Source: Laburnicola sp. R22_1
Taxonomy: Eukaryota > Ascomycota > Dothideomycetes > Pleosporales > Didymosphaeriaceae
Reading direction: 5' to 3'
Length of the DNA: 64,000 nt
NCBI GenBank assembly: GCA_014281115.1
Contig: JACONQ010000019.1
Span: forward strand, 1,302,001 to 1,366,000
Made by a program: the position numbers and the translations under genes
The notes under the pieces: generated by a model
Seen by the model: only the letters and a program-made list of their open reading frames with translations
Told to the model about the DNA's origin: nothing
Databases searched by the model: none
Shown: one piece after another, positions 10,413 to 21,277 of the stretch
Numbering within the stretch: the first letter of the stretch is position 1
How the letters are laid out: every line of letters begins with the position of its first letter

Positions 10413-11214
10413 GGGTGGGTGGGAGTATGAATGTATCTGTGCGATTGGATGGACGTGGGCTTTTGCCGGGGGATGAGGGGGTGGTTGCTGTGTTTGTAGT
10501 AAGTGGGGAGGTGTGTTGGGTATGTATATGGATTTCTTTTAAGTTTTCGAGGTGTTGCTGTGGTTGTGCCTGTAGTATATGTAGCCGATCCTGGAAATAA
10601 AGCGTCTCACGTGGTCCCGTGGTATTCTAACCGTGGTATATAATCTTTGAGTTCATGATTCTTCTATGCATCTTGACAGTGTCATTGTTAGCGCTTCCGA
10701 TGTCGGCTAGCCGCGTCACCAGCCGGAAGTTCCAGTACAAAGCGTCGAGAAGACACGTCCTCCAAGTCTCCAGGCCGAAGAACAGCTGAGCAGACAAGAC
10801 GAAGATATCCCGGCTCGCGGGCAGATGGAAAGATTGGAAAGGAGCCTTGGAAAGCGCCGGTGTCGTTGAGTAATGTATTCTTGGCACGGGCGGGAGTGAC
10901 ATGTTTGCCTCGGCTCCCCGGATTGGTCCGTGTGCATGCCAGCTCCTGTGCCAGCCACGGTGCCACGGTGCGACACGTAGGATAAATATACCTCGCGAGT
11001 CTACTCGAAAGTCGGCTCGCTGAAGCTCACCCTGCCATTGCCTGCCTCAATTGGGTCGCGTTTTCTTCTTCGCTTGAGGCTGAACAGCTGAACCGGCCGT
11101 GACATCATCCCCTCGAGGCGCGCGACCTGACTCCTCGTCGACCCCACGCGTGGCTCGCATCGAAACGGCAGGAAAAGGCAGAAACACAAAGAAACAGGCA
11201 GGCCGTCGGGCAAG
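10413..11214. other. intergenic, no gene seen
   Basis: About 800 bp between the small gene and PEX3. Overlapping minus-strand open frames at 10627-10976 and 11001-11400 have no shared frame logic, domain or splice context, and the latter overlap PEX3 exon 1. Presumably 3' UTR plus the PEX3 promoter. Confidence 0.55.
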
Positions 11215-12958
11215 ATGATAGCTGCATCGCGCCGCTGGCTCCGCCGCAACCGTACCAACTTTGCCATCGGCGCAGGCGTGCTGGGCGCCGGCTATCTCGC
11301 GGGGCAGTATGCGCTGGGCAAGCTGTCCGAAGCGCGCCAGCGCATGAGCGACGAGCGCATCGCAAAGGAGAAGTGAGCACCCCGACCCCAGAGTCATGCA
11401 TGTTCATGTTCCTGACGGCATAGCCTCCGCCGCCGCTTCGAGCAGAACCAGGAGGACTGCACCTTCACTGTGCTGGCCATCCTGCCCACCGCCACCGAGA
11501 ACCTCCTCGATGCCGTGCCCGTCGAGCAGGTGCTGGAGGAGCTGCAGAAGCAAAAGGCCGAGAGACTGGCTAGGAGCGTCGGCCCGAGCGAGATTGCGAG
11601 CTCGGCGGCCCCGAGCGTCGCCGACACGGCCGAAGACGACACCAAGAGCTCCAGTCTGCAGAGCGAGAGCTACGTGCATGCGAGCCAGATGGCCGGCGAG
11701 GGCGAAAGCACCACGGGCAGCATAGAGGGCGGCGCCGAGACGGGGGCGCCCAAGAGCTCGAAGAGCAAGGCGCAGCTGTGGAGCGAGATGAAGATCAGCG
11801 GTACGTATGACGAGGGATGGGGACTGTGCCAGGCGTCGGCTAACATGGACAGCAATAACACGTGCCTTTACCCTCTTGTACACGCTGTCGCTCCTGACAC
11901 TCCTCACCCGCATCCAGCTCAATCTCCTCGGCCGTCGAAACTACCTTGCCTCCGTCGTCTCGCTCGCATCTCCACCGCCGGCAAACCAAGGGTCGCGGAT
12001 AAACTTGGAGAACCATGACGATGACAACTTTGAGCAGGCATACGGGAACGACTTCGAGACGAACCGGAGATATCTGAGCCTGAGCTGGTGGCTTTTGCAC
12101 AAGGGGTGCTTGAATCTGATGGAGAAAGTCAGGGTCGTGGTAAAGGAAGTCTTCGGCACGCTGAATCCGAGGGAGGAGATCACCATAGAGAGGCTGTCGG
12201 AGCTTACTCTGGAGGTGCGGAAGAAGGTCGAGGGTGCCACGGAGGAGGAGCGGAGGTTGGTCCATCGACACCCAACGCGTCTGCACCCCGCTAACTGTTG
12301 TAGAACATGCAAGTGGCTGCCGTACCTGCTCCCGAGCCAGGACCAGGAAGACTACGTCCTGCGCGAAAGCGGCATGACGAGCTCGGAAGATGTTACCCCC
12401 CCCTCGACCACCTCTTCTCTCCGCCGGCTAATCGACGAAACTTCGGACCTCATCGACTCGCCCGCATTCACCCACGTCCTTACCCGCCTCCTCGATGCCG
12501 CCTTTTCGCATCTCATCGATATTAAGATCTCGCAGCTTTCCTACAAAATCCCACCCATCTCCGAAAGCACGGCACGCGTGCAGGAAATAGTAGGCAGCGA
12601 TGTCAAGGCCAAGGTTGCCAGCTCATTGGCAGTTTTCTGCAGGCAGGCGCATAGCATCGGAAGCGGGGCGAACAACGAGTATCTGGCTGCCATTGAGCAG
12701 GTGCGGGACCTAGAAGCGTTTGCTGCCATCGTGTACTCGAGTAATTTCGAAGTTGAATCGCCAGACTTTGCAGCAGCAAGCCGGCCGACGACGGCGGCGA
12801 ACGAGAGCAACAGGACGAGCGTAGCTACGGGTGGCGATGCCGTGACGCTGGGGTCCAGTCGGCCTGCCACTGAAAGTGGGAGCTTTGCAGGTGCAGATAG
12901 CGGGTTTGAGAATGCATGGGATAAGGCACTGGCGAAAGAGGATGGAAAGGAGCATTGA
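11215..12958 (+). CDS. PEX3: peroxin-3 (peroxisome membrane biogenesis)
   Basis: The four exons are 11215-11372, 11424-11800, 11853-12255 and 12304-12958, giving 530 aa. Introns of 51, 52 and 48 nt have branch points CTGAC (11412), CTAAC (11840) and CTAAC (12291). Intron 3 (GTTGGT...TAG) is a multiple of three, so retention would keep the frame; it is the least certain. The start MIAASRRWLRRNRTNF, followed by a Gly/Ala-rich membrane segment (about residues 15-34), is the PEX3 peroxisomal targeting and anchor region. Other family stretches are RRRFEQNQEDCTFTVLAILP, AITRAFTLLYTLSLLTLLTR and QLNLLGRRNYLASVV. PEX3 recruits PEX19 to insert peroxisomal membrane proteins. The insertion after EELQKQKAERLA is acidic and low-complexity, as in other filamentous fungi. 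Confidence 0.93.
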
Positions 12959-13203
12959 GCGGATACGATACGCGTGTTTGTTGCTTGCGTTGAGACGTCG
13001 TGTATAGTATGCATGTTTGGATGGCTGGATTTACTGGGTTCGTCCGATGGATGGATGGGATGAGAGATACCCGCTCATAGCTTCGTCTGATGATGATGTC
13101 GACGAGAAATAACACTGTTGTAGCAAGATTGAGCTCTTTCTCTTTTGGTGTGAGACCCATCGCGACGTCCGTTCTGATTCCCTCACGTGCGCAGGCGAGT
13201 TGA

Positions 13204-13211
13204 TGACGTCA
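13204..13211. promoter_or_regulatory. CRE-type palindrome TGACGTCA
   Basis: This perfect ATF/CREB bZIP site lies about 100 bp upstream of the GT8 start, with a second half-like TGACGTC 18 bp further on and a CACGTG E-box word about 20 bp before it. The position suits a promoter element of the downstream gene. Function is inferred only from the motif. Confidence 0.4.
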
Positions 13212-13312
13212 GCGCGTGTTGTGACGTCTTCGCCCATGCATCATCACGACTCTTACGCTTGTACGTACATTCACGGTACGCTCGCGTATCAAAATAGAAC
13301 CCTAACACCACA

Positions 13313-14563
13313 ATGAGCATACAAGAAAGAGATGGAAGCGGTATCAACGCATACGCAACGCTGTTAACGCGCCCGAGCTACCTTGCCGGCGCCATACTCC
13401 TCGCCTACACCCTCCACGCCCACTCCCCCAGCACCCCTCTCATCATTCTCTACACGCCAGAAACCCTGCCCGAGCCCTCAATCAACGCCCTCCGCGCAGA
13501 ATCAAAGCACACAAACACCATCCTCTACCCCATCGACCATCTCAGGCTACCCCGACCAGCCGACGACGACGGCGAAACAGGCCCAGACGGCATAGTCGCC
13601 GAGCGCTTCCTCGACACATGGAGCAAACTCCGCGTCTTCGAAGTCCTAGAGGTGCAAGGAAAAAAAGTAGACAGACTCTGCTTCTTAGACGCCGACATGA
13701 TCATCTTCCGCGACCCCAGTCCTTACATCTTCAATGCCGCCAACGACACCTACCTCCAGGACTCCGACGGCCTCCGCCTCTGCGCCACACACATCTGCGT
13801 CTGCAATCTCGACCACGACCCCTGGGCCCCGCCAGATTGGACCCCCGAAAACTGCGCACACACGCACGTCGCCTCGCCCGACGGCATCCCCCCCGTGCAA
13901 CCCAACCCCCCAAGCATGTCGCAAATGAACACAGGAACCTTCCTCTTCCACCCGTCACCCCAGCTCCGCGCCTTCGTCCTCGACGCCTTCTCCAGCACCC
14001 CACCCTCACACCTCCGCACGCTAAAATTCCCAGTCCAAGACTTCCTCAACGCCGTCTTCGCCGCGCGCTGGCACCCGCTCAGCTGGCGCGCAAACGCGCT
14101 AAAGACATGGCGCTACTGGCACACGAGCATGTGGCACGACGACGAAGTCGCAGTGCTGCACTACATTGTCGACAAGCCGTGGGCCGCGCACGTCACGGTG
14201 TCCGCGCAGGACGGGGAGAAAAAAGCGGGGTATAAAGGGCTGGACGGCGAGACGCATAGTTGGTGGTGGGCGAAGTTTGCGCGGTGGCGCGAGGAGCGCG
14301 AGGCGCAGGGTGAAGGGGGGGTTTTGGAGGTGGTGGGGAGGTATGTGGGTTGTGGGGAGGGGGTGGGGAGCGGGGAGATGAGGGCTGTGGGTGGGGGGCG
14401 GGATTGTGATGATGATGGAAAGGGAGAGGAGGAGAGTAAGACGGCGAATCCGGATGGGCGTCCGGATCTTGAAATGGGGCCGCATGGGCCGATACTTAGG
14501 AAGAGGGGGCTGGGGGAATGGGGTCATGGGCCTGTTGTAAGGGGGAGGAGGGGGTTGAGATAG
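13313..14563 (+). CDS. GT8-family (glycogenin-like) glycosyltransferase
   Basis: Intronless, 416 aa. The N-terminal half is a GT-A fold of the glycogenin/galactinol-synthase type: AYATLLTRPSYLAGAILLAY, then LIILYTPETLPE, then the metal-binding D-x-D in FLDADMIIFRDP (Asp126 and Asp128). SQMNTGTFLFHPS and FPVQDFLNAVF are also standard GT8 blocks. HYIVDKPW near residue 285 matches the conserved H-x-x-x-x-K-P-W. The C-terminal 100 residues are Gly/Glu/Asp-rich and low-complexity, so probably disordered. There is no signal peptide or clear membrane segment, so it is probably cytosolic. Donor and acceptor cannot be read from the sequence; glycogenin itself is one possibility, but the enzyme is shorter and lacks a recognised glycogen-synthase-binding tail. 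Confidence 0.85.
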   Translation: MSIQERDGSGINAYATLLTRPSYLAGAILLAYTLHAHSPSTPLIILYTPETLPEPSINALRAESKHTNTILYPIDHLRLPRPADDDGETGPDGIVAERFLDTWSKLRVFEVLEVQGKKVDRLCFLDADMIIFRDPSPYIFNAANDTYLQDSDGLRLCATHICVCNLDHDPWAPPDWTPENCAHTHVASPDGIPPVQPNPPSMSQMNTGTFLFHPSPQLRAFVLDAFSSTPPSHLRTLKFPVQDFLNAVFAARWHPLSWRANALKTWRYWHTSMWHDDEVAVLHYIVDKPWAAHVTVSAQDGEKKAGYKGLDGETHSWWWAKFARWREEREAQGEGGVLEVVGRYVGCGEGVGSGEMRAVGGGRDCDDDGKGEEESKTANPDGRPDLEMGPHGPILRKRGLGEWGHGPVVRGRRGLR

Positions 14564-14919
14564 AAGCTGTGTGTGCATGGTATCAAAAGACGAGACTTTG
14601 CGACCTGTAGAACGCTATAAGTAAGGGAAAGCTGTGACGTTGGCAAAAAGTGCATATCATATCATTCGGCATTCATTCTCATGCCATTTTTCAGCAGGAT
14701 ACTATCTATCCATTCAATCGCAATACCGGTGTCCCCGCGCATTTTTTTTCATCCATCATCAAAGCTCAGAGCCTCAGGGTAGGCATAACAGCCCATAACT
14801 CCTGTCTCGAGTTTATCACATCCCTCGTCCATCCCTCGTCCACCTCCCTCAAATCTCAGTTCCCCTATCCACCACCATGATCCATCCATCCACCCTTCTA
14901 CCCCCCATGTACCACCCCT
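14564..14919. other. intergenic, convergent 3' ends
   Basis: About 355 bp separates the convergent stops of the GT8 gene and the minus-strand coiled-coil gene. It contains CATCCATC/TCCATCC-rich simple sequence near 14825-14900. No gene is seen. Confidence 0.6.
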
Positions 14920-17662
14920 CTAGTACAAATCAATTAAATCCACCACAACCTCCTCCTTGTGCACCCTCTCATCCTCGTTCTTCGCCGCAGCATCCTCCCC
15001 GACACCGTACTGCAAAACGTGGCTCCCGGTTCCAAGGTCGAAGTTGAAGTTGGGGCCGTGGAGTGTGCCGCGGGAAGAGGAGGGGGGGAAGGGCGTGGTG
15101 CGGGTGCTGGTGGTGCTGAAGGGTGTGGTTGGGAAAGGTATGGAGGGGAAAGGCGTGGTTGGGAAGGGCGTGGTTGGGGTCGTGTGAGCTTGAGGAGGAG
15201 GATTCGCCGGTCCGGAGGAAGGCGCGATGTTGCCGAAGTTGCGAGTCCGAGTCGTCTCAAATCCAGCAGGGGGATATCCGACCCTCACCTCACGACGACG
15301 CGTGTCCGTCTCCACATCCTCGCTCTTATCCTCTTTCTTCCCCACCCCAACCATTCCCTTCCCCCCAACCATCTCGTCCCCCTCCAACTCCTCCCAAAGA
15401 AACCCAACCTCCTCACTCTCCACCCCGACCTCCCCCCTCCTCAACCTCCTCAGCACCGCCCTACGCTCCACACAAGCCCTCCACCCTTCCTCCCACGCCT
15501 CCTTCTTAACGCGTTCATCCGCCTCGCGCCTGCCTACGACTTTTCCCTTGGCGAATCCATCCTCGAACGCCGCGCTGGACAGCCTAGCCGAGACTTTGGC
15601 GCGAATGTCGGCTTCGAGGGCGGCGGAGGTGCTGGCTTTGAAGAGGGTGGTGTAGGCTGCTTCGCGGGTTGCGATGGCGGCTTCGCGGTGGAGGAATTCT
15701 TGGGCGAGGGCTTGGAGGGCGATTTCCTTGGTGCGGAGGGATGTAGTGGTGTCGCATTGGGTGGTTTTGTCTGCGAAGGCGACGGTGGGGTTGGACTCAG
15801 TGTCGAGGTCGGTGTCGAGGTTGAGGTCGATCTCGGCTGGGTTTTCCACCTTCTGCGCCTGCGCCTGCGCTGTAGTCGCAGCTGCAGCTGCAGTATCGTC
15901 TATGTCCCTCGGCATCGCCCTCCTAAACCCCGTCTCAGCATCCCCTCCAAACGCGGCAAAATACCTCTCCTTTTGGCCCTCCGCAACCATCAACACGGCC
16001 CTACTAAGCCTCTCTTTCTCTGCGTCAAGCTCCACCTTTTGCTTCTCTAGCTCAGCTGCTTGCCTCACGAGGTCGACTTGTTTGCGGAAGAGCTGCGTGG
16101 TAGTCTCCTGCAGCGCGGTTTCCATATCGGAAGTGAGCTGCGCGAGGGCAGTACGGTGCTCGTTCTTCTCTTTGTTATACTTTTGCTGCAGAGTGGCGAG
16201 GGAGAGGGTGAGTTTGTGGACGTCGGCGTGCGGGGTTTGGCGCTCGCGCTTGGGGAAGGGGTTTAAGGCTGGGGCTGGGGCTTGCCAGGGGTTTTGGGGG
16301 GCTGCTGCGAGCCAGGGGGCGAGGCCGGGTTGCCTGTTGTCGCGCGGCGGGTAGTCGTGTCCTTGGCTGAAGTGCCTGTTGTCCCGCGGGGCGTAGTCAT
16401 ATGCTTGTCCAGCGTGTCTGTTTGGTGCTCGGGGCATATCGGTGTACTGAGTTGCATACTACATTGCATCGTGTTAGCTACTGCATCTCCTCTCTAAAAC
16501 ATGCACAAGAGAACATTCACTACTCACCCTTGATGCGAAAAGGCCTCCTCGCTCGCGGGATATTGTCTGTTGTGCATGGGAGTCCAACACTGTTTGGACT
16601 CCTGCGTGGATGGCGATGTCTTTCTTGTCGTCTTGTTCCATATCTGATGGATGAATTAGTAAGTGTGACGTCGATAGATTAGAAGGGAGGGGACAGGGAA
16701 AACATACCTGAAGCGGATGTAGAGGGCATGGCCTCGAGGTCCCCGATGTTGTGCCCGGAACCTGTATCATGCTTGGAACTAGTGTCGTGCTTGGGACCTG
16801 CGTCATGCCTGGAACCTGTATCATGCTCGAGACCAGTGTCATATTTGGGACCTGTGGCATGCCTGGAACCCATATCGTGCTCGAGACCAGCGTCGTGCTT
16901 AGGGTCTGTGTCATGCTTGGACGCTGTATTAGAAGCGAAGTCTTGGGCGGATGTAGCAGTTTGGGGGTTGTTCGAGTCCATCCCATCGTGCTTGGAACCT
17001 GTATCGAAAGAGGAGTCTTCAGCTTCGCCATCGCGATTGCCCTAGTGCAAATGTCAGTTTGAAACGCTCCAGAGGAAGTTCGGATGACTTACAATATACG
17101 TTCCACTCTCAACGTTTTGGACATTCGAGGTCTGGAAATTGAACTGCTGGACGATGGGCTTCTGGATGTTAAACTCATAAACATTATGTTTGTGGATGCG
17201 GAACGTCTGGAAGTTGCATTTCTGGGCGTCCCACTGCTCCGAGTCGAACATCTCCAAATTAACACCCATGACGTCATCAAACCTTTGGGCGTTTTTGTGA
17301 TGCCGACTCACCTGCATCAAGTGGGGACGTCTTTCTTCGTGCATATTGGCTGAGGTCACAACATCGAGACGAGCAGATGGTGCAGGCGCAGAAAACACAA
17401 CAGGAGATGAGAGTATGCTTGCCTTGTCGTTGAGTCCGGATGACTCGGTGCCGCTCCCGAAAGAGGTGGTCTTGACCTCGCCCTCCTCCAAAGAGGTATC
17501 GTTGTATCGTTCCAAGTCCGCCATGGCTGACTTCGAGGGTGATATGAAGGGAGAAGCAAGCTGTGGTGTCGGAGTCGGATACCTCGAGGCAGAGGCGAAA
17601 TTAAAAGAAGAGTAGAGAGGAGACTCGAAAGACTGGTCTGCAGACTGGTGGGGAGCAGCCAT
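14920..17662 (-). CDS. hypothetical coiled-coil protein with hexapeptide repeats, four exons, 852 aa
   Basis: On the minus strand the exons are 17662-17093, 17041-16708, 16643-16528 and 16458-14920. The introns of 51, 64 and 69 nt start GTAAGT, GTATGT and GTGAGT and end in TAG, CAG and TAG. Frames join cleanly to one 853-codon reading frame. Exon 1 is Ser/Pro-rich. Exon 2 carries ten tandem copies of a hexapeptide like SRHDAG. Exon 4 has a long coiled coil (about residues 420-505, LQQKYNKEKNEHRTALAQL onward), a second charged helical region (about 600-690) with FEDGFAKGKVVGRREADERV, and a Thr/Pro-rich tail. I do not recognise the family; a structural or scaffold role is only a guess. A TATATAAAG word lies right before this ATG, so translation might really begin at Met47 (MADLERYND). 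Confidence 0.72.
16742..16921 (-). repeat. coding minisatellite, ten 18-bp units
   Basis: Ten consecutive hexapeptides of form [S/P/L][K/R/E]HD[T/A]G are encoded on the minus strand within exon 2 of the coiled-coil gene. The DNA units are 18 bp and diverged at third positions and some residues (for example SRHATG and PKYDTG), so the array is not very young. It is flanked by one more partial unit (GSKHDG). Unit number may vary between strains. Confidence 0.85.
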
Positions 17663-18331
17663 GGCTTTATATAGGCGGGGGATTGTCAGTTGGGCTAGGC
17701 TCTGTTCAGGTGAAGGCCATCGGGTTCCACGAGGCGCGCGTCCAGCCGGGTCGCGAGGCGGGCGCGTTTGTAAGAGACGGTGAGAGAGATTAAGTGAGGG
17801 AACAAACGGTCACGGCGGGTCAAGTCGGTGTCCGTGCGCGGTCCCGGTGAGTACGTGAAGTGCGCTAAAGTGAGTTGAATTTTGGCTTGGAGGGCGAGTC
17901 AACCTCGTAGAGGTAGCAAGAGTGAAGGGTCTTTCACAAGGCAGGCATATTGGTGACCTTAGAGATAAGATGACAGAATCAGGAAATGGGATTGGGGCAT
18001 TTTGGATCGAATTGTGTATACAGAAACACCGTCTTCCAGAATACATACACAAGTGGAAAAGTTTTGAAGATTGTTAGGCCGCTGCTTAGCGCGCCTGGTT
18101 CTCTAGGTAGGCCAATACGCAACGCACGGCCCCAGAACGTATTTTGTAGGATTCCGTGGAATGGCGCGTATAGGCCGTCATCTCCGCACCATGGGACCAG
18201 ATCGTTGAATTTGGGACAGGCTGCCTGTGCATCATGTGCCATGGTGTAACGGTGTAACGGTGTAACGGGCATGATATTGTATATCATGTCAGACCGCTCA
18301 AGACCAGTACCTTGATCTAGTCCAGTGAGGA
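17663..18331. other. intergenic region, no gene seen
   Basis: About 670 bp between the upstream side of the coiled-coil gene and the 3' end of an F-box gene. It contains three tandem copies of a 9-bp unit GGTGTAACG near 18243-18269. A minus-strand open frame (17979-18344) has no domain and overlaps the F-box stop. Confidence 0.55.
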
Positions 18332-19738
18332 CTAAAGAGTCCAATGGTTGGTATCGAGCGTGAAGAGGACTCCTCTCGACTTGAAAAGCTTCGTCAGTTC
18401 AGTAACCGCTGGCTTGATATGCTCTGTTTCATTAAATTCGGACCAATCGAACTGAACGACCAGCTCTCGTAGTCGTGGCAGATATCGCTGGAAGTCGCAC
18501 GCCATTTGTTTCAATTCTGACAGCACCCCCCAAAAAAAATCCACGGTATCGCCGGGAGCGCGTATGCCCAAGGAATAGAGTATTGTCAAATGCTCTAGCG
18601 ACGGCGGGAGCTCAGGCGCGATCGGGGGCTCCTCTAAGGGATGCAGACCCATGACGGCGGAGGGTCTATTACCCTTGTATGGGATAAAGAAGTTGATGAG
18701 TTTAGCCTCTTTCAATGCAGTCATCTGACGAAAACTGGTGTAAGAGAGCTCGTCCCTGCCCCAGTCATCGGTGTGCACCGTTCTTGCGACAAGCCAGAGG
18801 ACTTCGAGCGTCTGGCGATGTCTCACCAGACCCGGCAATTGATCTAGTGCGAGGCCGTGGCCGTTGCATGCCAGAAACGACCAGTGGCAAATGAACTGAG
18901 TAAGGTTCATACAGAAGTTGAGGATATTGTCGATGTCGTTGAGTATGAGAGTACACTCTGTAAGTTCAAGCCGCTGTAGGTTCGTGAAACTTCCGGTGCA
19001 CACTAAGTCCTTCGAGGACCCAGCGGTCAGTCCAGATGCGCGTAGCACCTCAATTGAGGGACAGTGGCTGAGAGCAGAGAGAATCGTGAAGTAAGATGTT
19101 ATCGCGGGTCCGGTCCGACACCAGGCCGCATTGGTCTGAAATGCCAAAGTTTTGAGTTTAGGGAGACCATGCTTTGCAATGAGAGTACCGGCGCCGCTAC
19201 GGCGGGAAAGAAGACGTTTCCATAGCGTAAAATTGGGGCTTTCGATGGAGATGATGGACATTTGCTGAATGTTGTGGCACATGAGGATGATAGCTGCGAG
19301 CATAGTGAAATATGCGTATATCATGTCTTCGACACCGGGGGTGTCGACCTCGTCGCGAAGATCGTTCCCAAGATAATCGCTCAGCATATTCTCCACGTAC
19401 TGAACATGAGGCACCAGCTCGGGTTTTATCATAAGAGTCTTCCAGAACAGGCGTAGGGTTGTCAGACCGTAGCTGGAAGCGGAGCTAGCGATCGAGCAGT
19501 AAAGAACCGGCAGCGCAAGTCCATTGAGCTTTCTAGACGTGAGGCTGAGAGAATATAGCGCAGCCCTCCGCACATGGTTCTTAGACTGTCGGGCCCTCTC
19601 TTTCTGCCTGTCCTTGAAAGCTTGCGATTGGGGTTGGTCGAGTTGAATTGTGTATAGGTGTGAGACTACGAGAACAAGGAGCTCGTCGGGGAGCTTGAGA
19701 AGGCCCGGGTCACCCTTGACGGATGTGTCGGACGCCAT
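18332..19738 (-). CDS. F-box domain protein, paralogue A
   Basis: Single exon, about 468 aa from ATG 19738; an in-frame extension to 19894 lacks family features. The F-box is at residues 16-30 (LPDELLVLVVSHL), followed by a charged linker and LSLTSRKLNGLALPVLYCSI, the usual junction between F-box and substrate-recognition region. The rest is leucine-rich and repeat-like (LKTLAFQTNAAWC, LQRLELTECTLILNDI, LEHLTILYSLGIRAPG), suggesting a degenerate LRR solenoid. Such proteins link substrates to SCF ubiquitin ligases through Skp1. Its layout matches the gene at 21901-23283: the same LPDELL, R-K/R-L-N, P-x-L-Y and KPELVPHVQYVE order. The target is unknown. Confidence 0.75.
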   Translation of the reverse strand: MASDTSVKGDPGLLKLPDELLVLVVSHLYTIQLDQPQSQAFKDRQKERARQSKNHVRRAALYSLSLTSRKLNGLALPVLYCSIASSASSYGLTTLRLFWKTLMIKPELVPHVQYVENMLSDYLGNDLRDEVDTPGVEDMIYAYFTMLAAIILMCHNIQQMSIISIESPNFTLWKRLLSRRSGAGTLIAKHGLPKLKTLAFQTNAAWCRTGPAITSYFTILSALSHCPSIEVLRASGLTAGSSKDLVCTGSFTNLQRLELTECTLILNDIDNILNFCMNLTQFICHWSFLACNGHGLALDQLPGLVRHRQTLEVLWLVARTVHTDDWGRDELSYTSFRQMTALKEAKLINFFIPYKGNRPSAVMGLHPLEEPPIAPELPPSLEHLTILYSLGIRAPGDTVDFFWGVLSELKQMACDFQRYLPRLRELVVQFDWSEFNETEHIKPAVTELTKLFKSRGVLFTLDTNHWTL

Positions 19739-19929
19739 CGCATTAGAATCGGGATTTTTTTGCGAGAAGGAGGTGTGTAATGTGCATTGAGAGGAATTGA
19801 GCTGGCGATGGAGACGGAGGTTGGTTCCAAGATCGCTGCGTGTGATACGCCAAGCAGCGGCTACACTAATTCGGGCTAGCGCCGATTCACCCAAAACCTG
19901 TCACGTGGCAGTGTTTTCACCTGGGCAAG

Positions 19930-19990
19930 TATGACGACCAACATGCTAGTCGGTGAGGAGCGGCCGAAATTCTAATTTTTTTCGGGCGAT
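19930..19990. repeat. short hairpin-like repeat, copy 1 of 3
   Basis: About 60 bp beginning GACGACCAACATGCTAGTC, then GGTGAGGAG, CGGCCGAAATT and an AATTTTTTTCGGG arm that can pair with CCGAAATT. Related copies lie at 20097-20160 and 21278-21335. There is no coding potential; it may be the end of a small non-autonomous element. Confidence 0.55.
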
Positions 19991-20096
19991 ATTTACCTGG
20001 GCACCTGGGCAGGGTTCCAGGGCTCCAGGGCTGGCGAGAATCTGCATGGCCTAGGTACCCCTGAGTTGAATGCCCTGCCTGATAGCACATCCTCAC

Positions 20097-20160
20097 AATC
20101 GTGACAACCAACATGTTTTTGTCGGTGAGGAGGGTCCGAAATTTTTTTTTCGGACGATAT
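20097..20160. repeat. short hairpin-like repeat, copy 2 of 3
   Basis: GTGACAACCAACATG then GTCGGTGAGGAGG and TCCGAAATTTTTTTTTCGGA, the last an almost perfect palindrome. It sits about 165 bp from copy 1 in the same orientation, between F-box gene A and the carbonic anhydrase gene. Confidence 0.55.
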
Positions 20161-20318
20161 GTGACTCACGAATACTACATGAGGCCTGCTGTAATTCATC
20201 GCTACCTGCATTTAATTTGGTATTCGCACTGTGCTTTCGAAATGCTGATATATGTATTCTCATTTGATCCACGATCAGGTAATGCAAAATGCTTCTGTTA
20301 CGAGGCTGCTAGCCAGAG

Positions 20319-20872
20319 CTACATCACCTTCCTCACCTTCCCACTCTCAACCTCATACACCCACCCCGTAACCCTAACCCCATCTTCCACCGCCTTCCCC
20401 CTTAGCCACTCTACATCCTCCCTAACCTTCTCCTCCAGCCCCCGAAAAGTCAAAAAGTCAATCCCTTCAACCTCCCTGAGCGCCGCCTCACCCTTATTCC
20501 TCTTCACAAGGCCGCGCGCAGTCTCGTCGTCAAAGGTCAACATACCGCACCCCGTATGCTTGATTAGCAGAATCTCAGTCGTGCCGAGTAGCTGCTGCGA
20601 TATGACGAGCGAGCGGAAGGCGTCGCAGGCAGAGGCGCCTGCGTTGCGGATGATGTGGGCGGCGCCGAGGGGGATGTTGAAGGCGGCGGCGGGGTCGATC
20701 CGGGCGTCCATGCAGGTTACTGCCGCGCATTTGAGCTATGCTTGATACACGGGAGGCGGCGTTACGTACCGATGGCATACTTTTGGCTGGGTGGGAGAGC
20801 GAGGTGGCCCTGCGTGAAGGATGCGGCGTAGGCTTTGTTGCCTTCGACTAGGTTGTGTTCGGCGGACGACAT
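20319..20872 (-). CDS. beta-class carbonic anhydrase
   Basis: Exon 1 is 20872-20770 and exon 2 is 20719-20319. The 50-nt intron has a GTACGT donor and GGCAG acceptor and joins in phase 1, giving 167 aa. Zinc ligands are Cys37 (VTCMDARID), His89 and Cys92 (IKHTGCGM), with the Asp39-Arg41 dyad of beta-carbonic anhydrases. Other family stretches are HIIRNAGASACDAFRSLVIS and ELLLIKHTG-like (here TEILLIKHTG). The short length fits the compact single-domain fungal and bacterial type. The enzyme interconverts CO2 and bicarbonate; no targeting peptide is evident, so cytosolic action is likely. The splice joins exactly through the first zinc-ligand region, which makes the exon model secure. Confidence 0.92.
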
Positions 20873-21277
20873 TGTGGGCCTGGTATATTATTACCTGCTG
20901 CTGGGAAATGTTAAGGTTAATTGTGCTCCATCGGAATCTGCATAGTCTATATAGCTATTCCTCCCTGAGGTCTTTTCCAACTTGGGCGCTCTTTGGAGTG
21001 GTTCTTGTTCGTGGGCGGTGATGGTGGGAGAGTGGGGTACGATGGCGTCATACGAGGCTGCGGTGCGTTACAGACTGTACGGATAGCAAGGCATAACTTG
21101 CAGACATGTCGGCTGTGCAGATGCACATAGCTCTTTGACATAGTTAATCGAATTTTTGTCAATTGCGAATTGTTGTGGATTTTTACGACGCATTGTGAAC
21201 ACTGTAAATGCATGTGAACGATGTTCCGCGCTAGCCCAATCGGGACATAGTCGTTAAAGTGTACCATGGGTACCAGA

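Noticed and set aside
13618..14235. 205-codon plus-strand frame overlapping the GT8 gene
   Set aside because: Arg/Pro-rich shadow frame caused by high GC at third positions; GT8 motifs are in the other frame.
14959..16050. 363-codon plus-strand open frame opposite exon 4 of the coiled-coil gene
   Set aside because: It is antisense to a four-exon gene with clean splice joins and coiled-coil periodicity. The plus-strand product is low-complexity Gly/Arg/Pro with no domain.
20101..20745. 214-codon plus-strand frame over the carbonic anhydrase
   Set aside because: Ser/Thr-rich antisense frame; the minus strand has zinc ligands and a precise intron.
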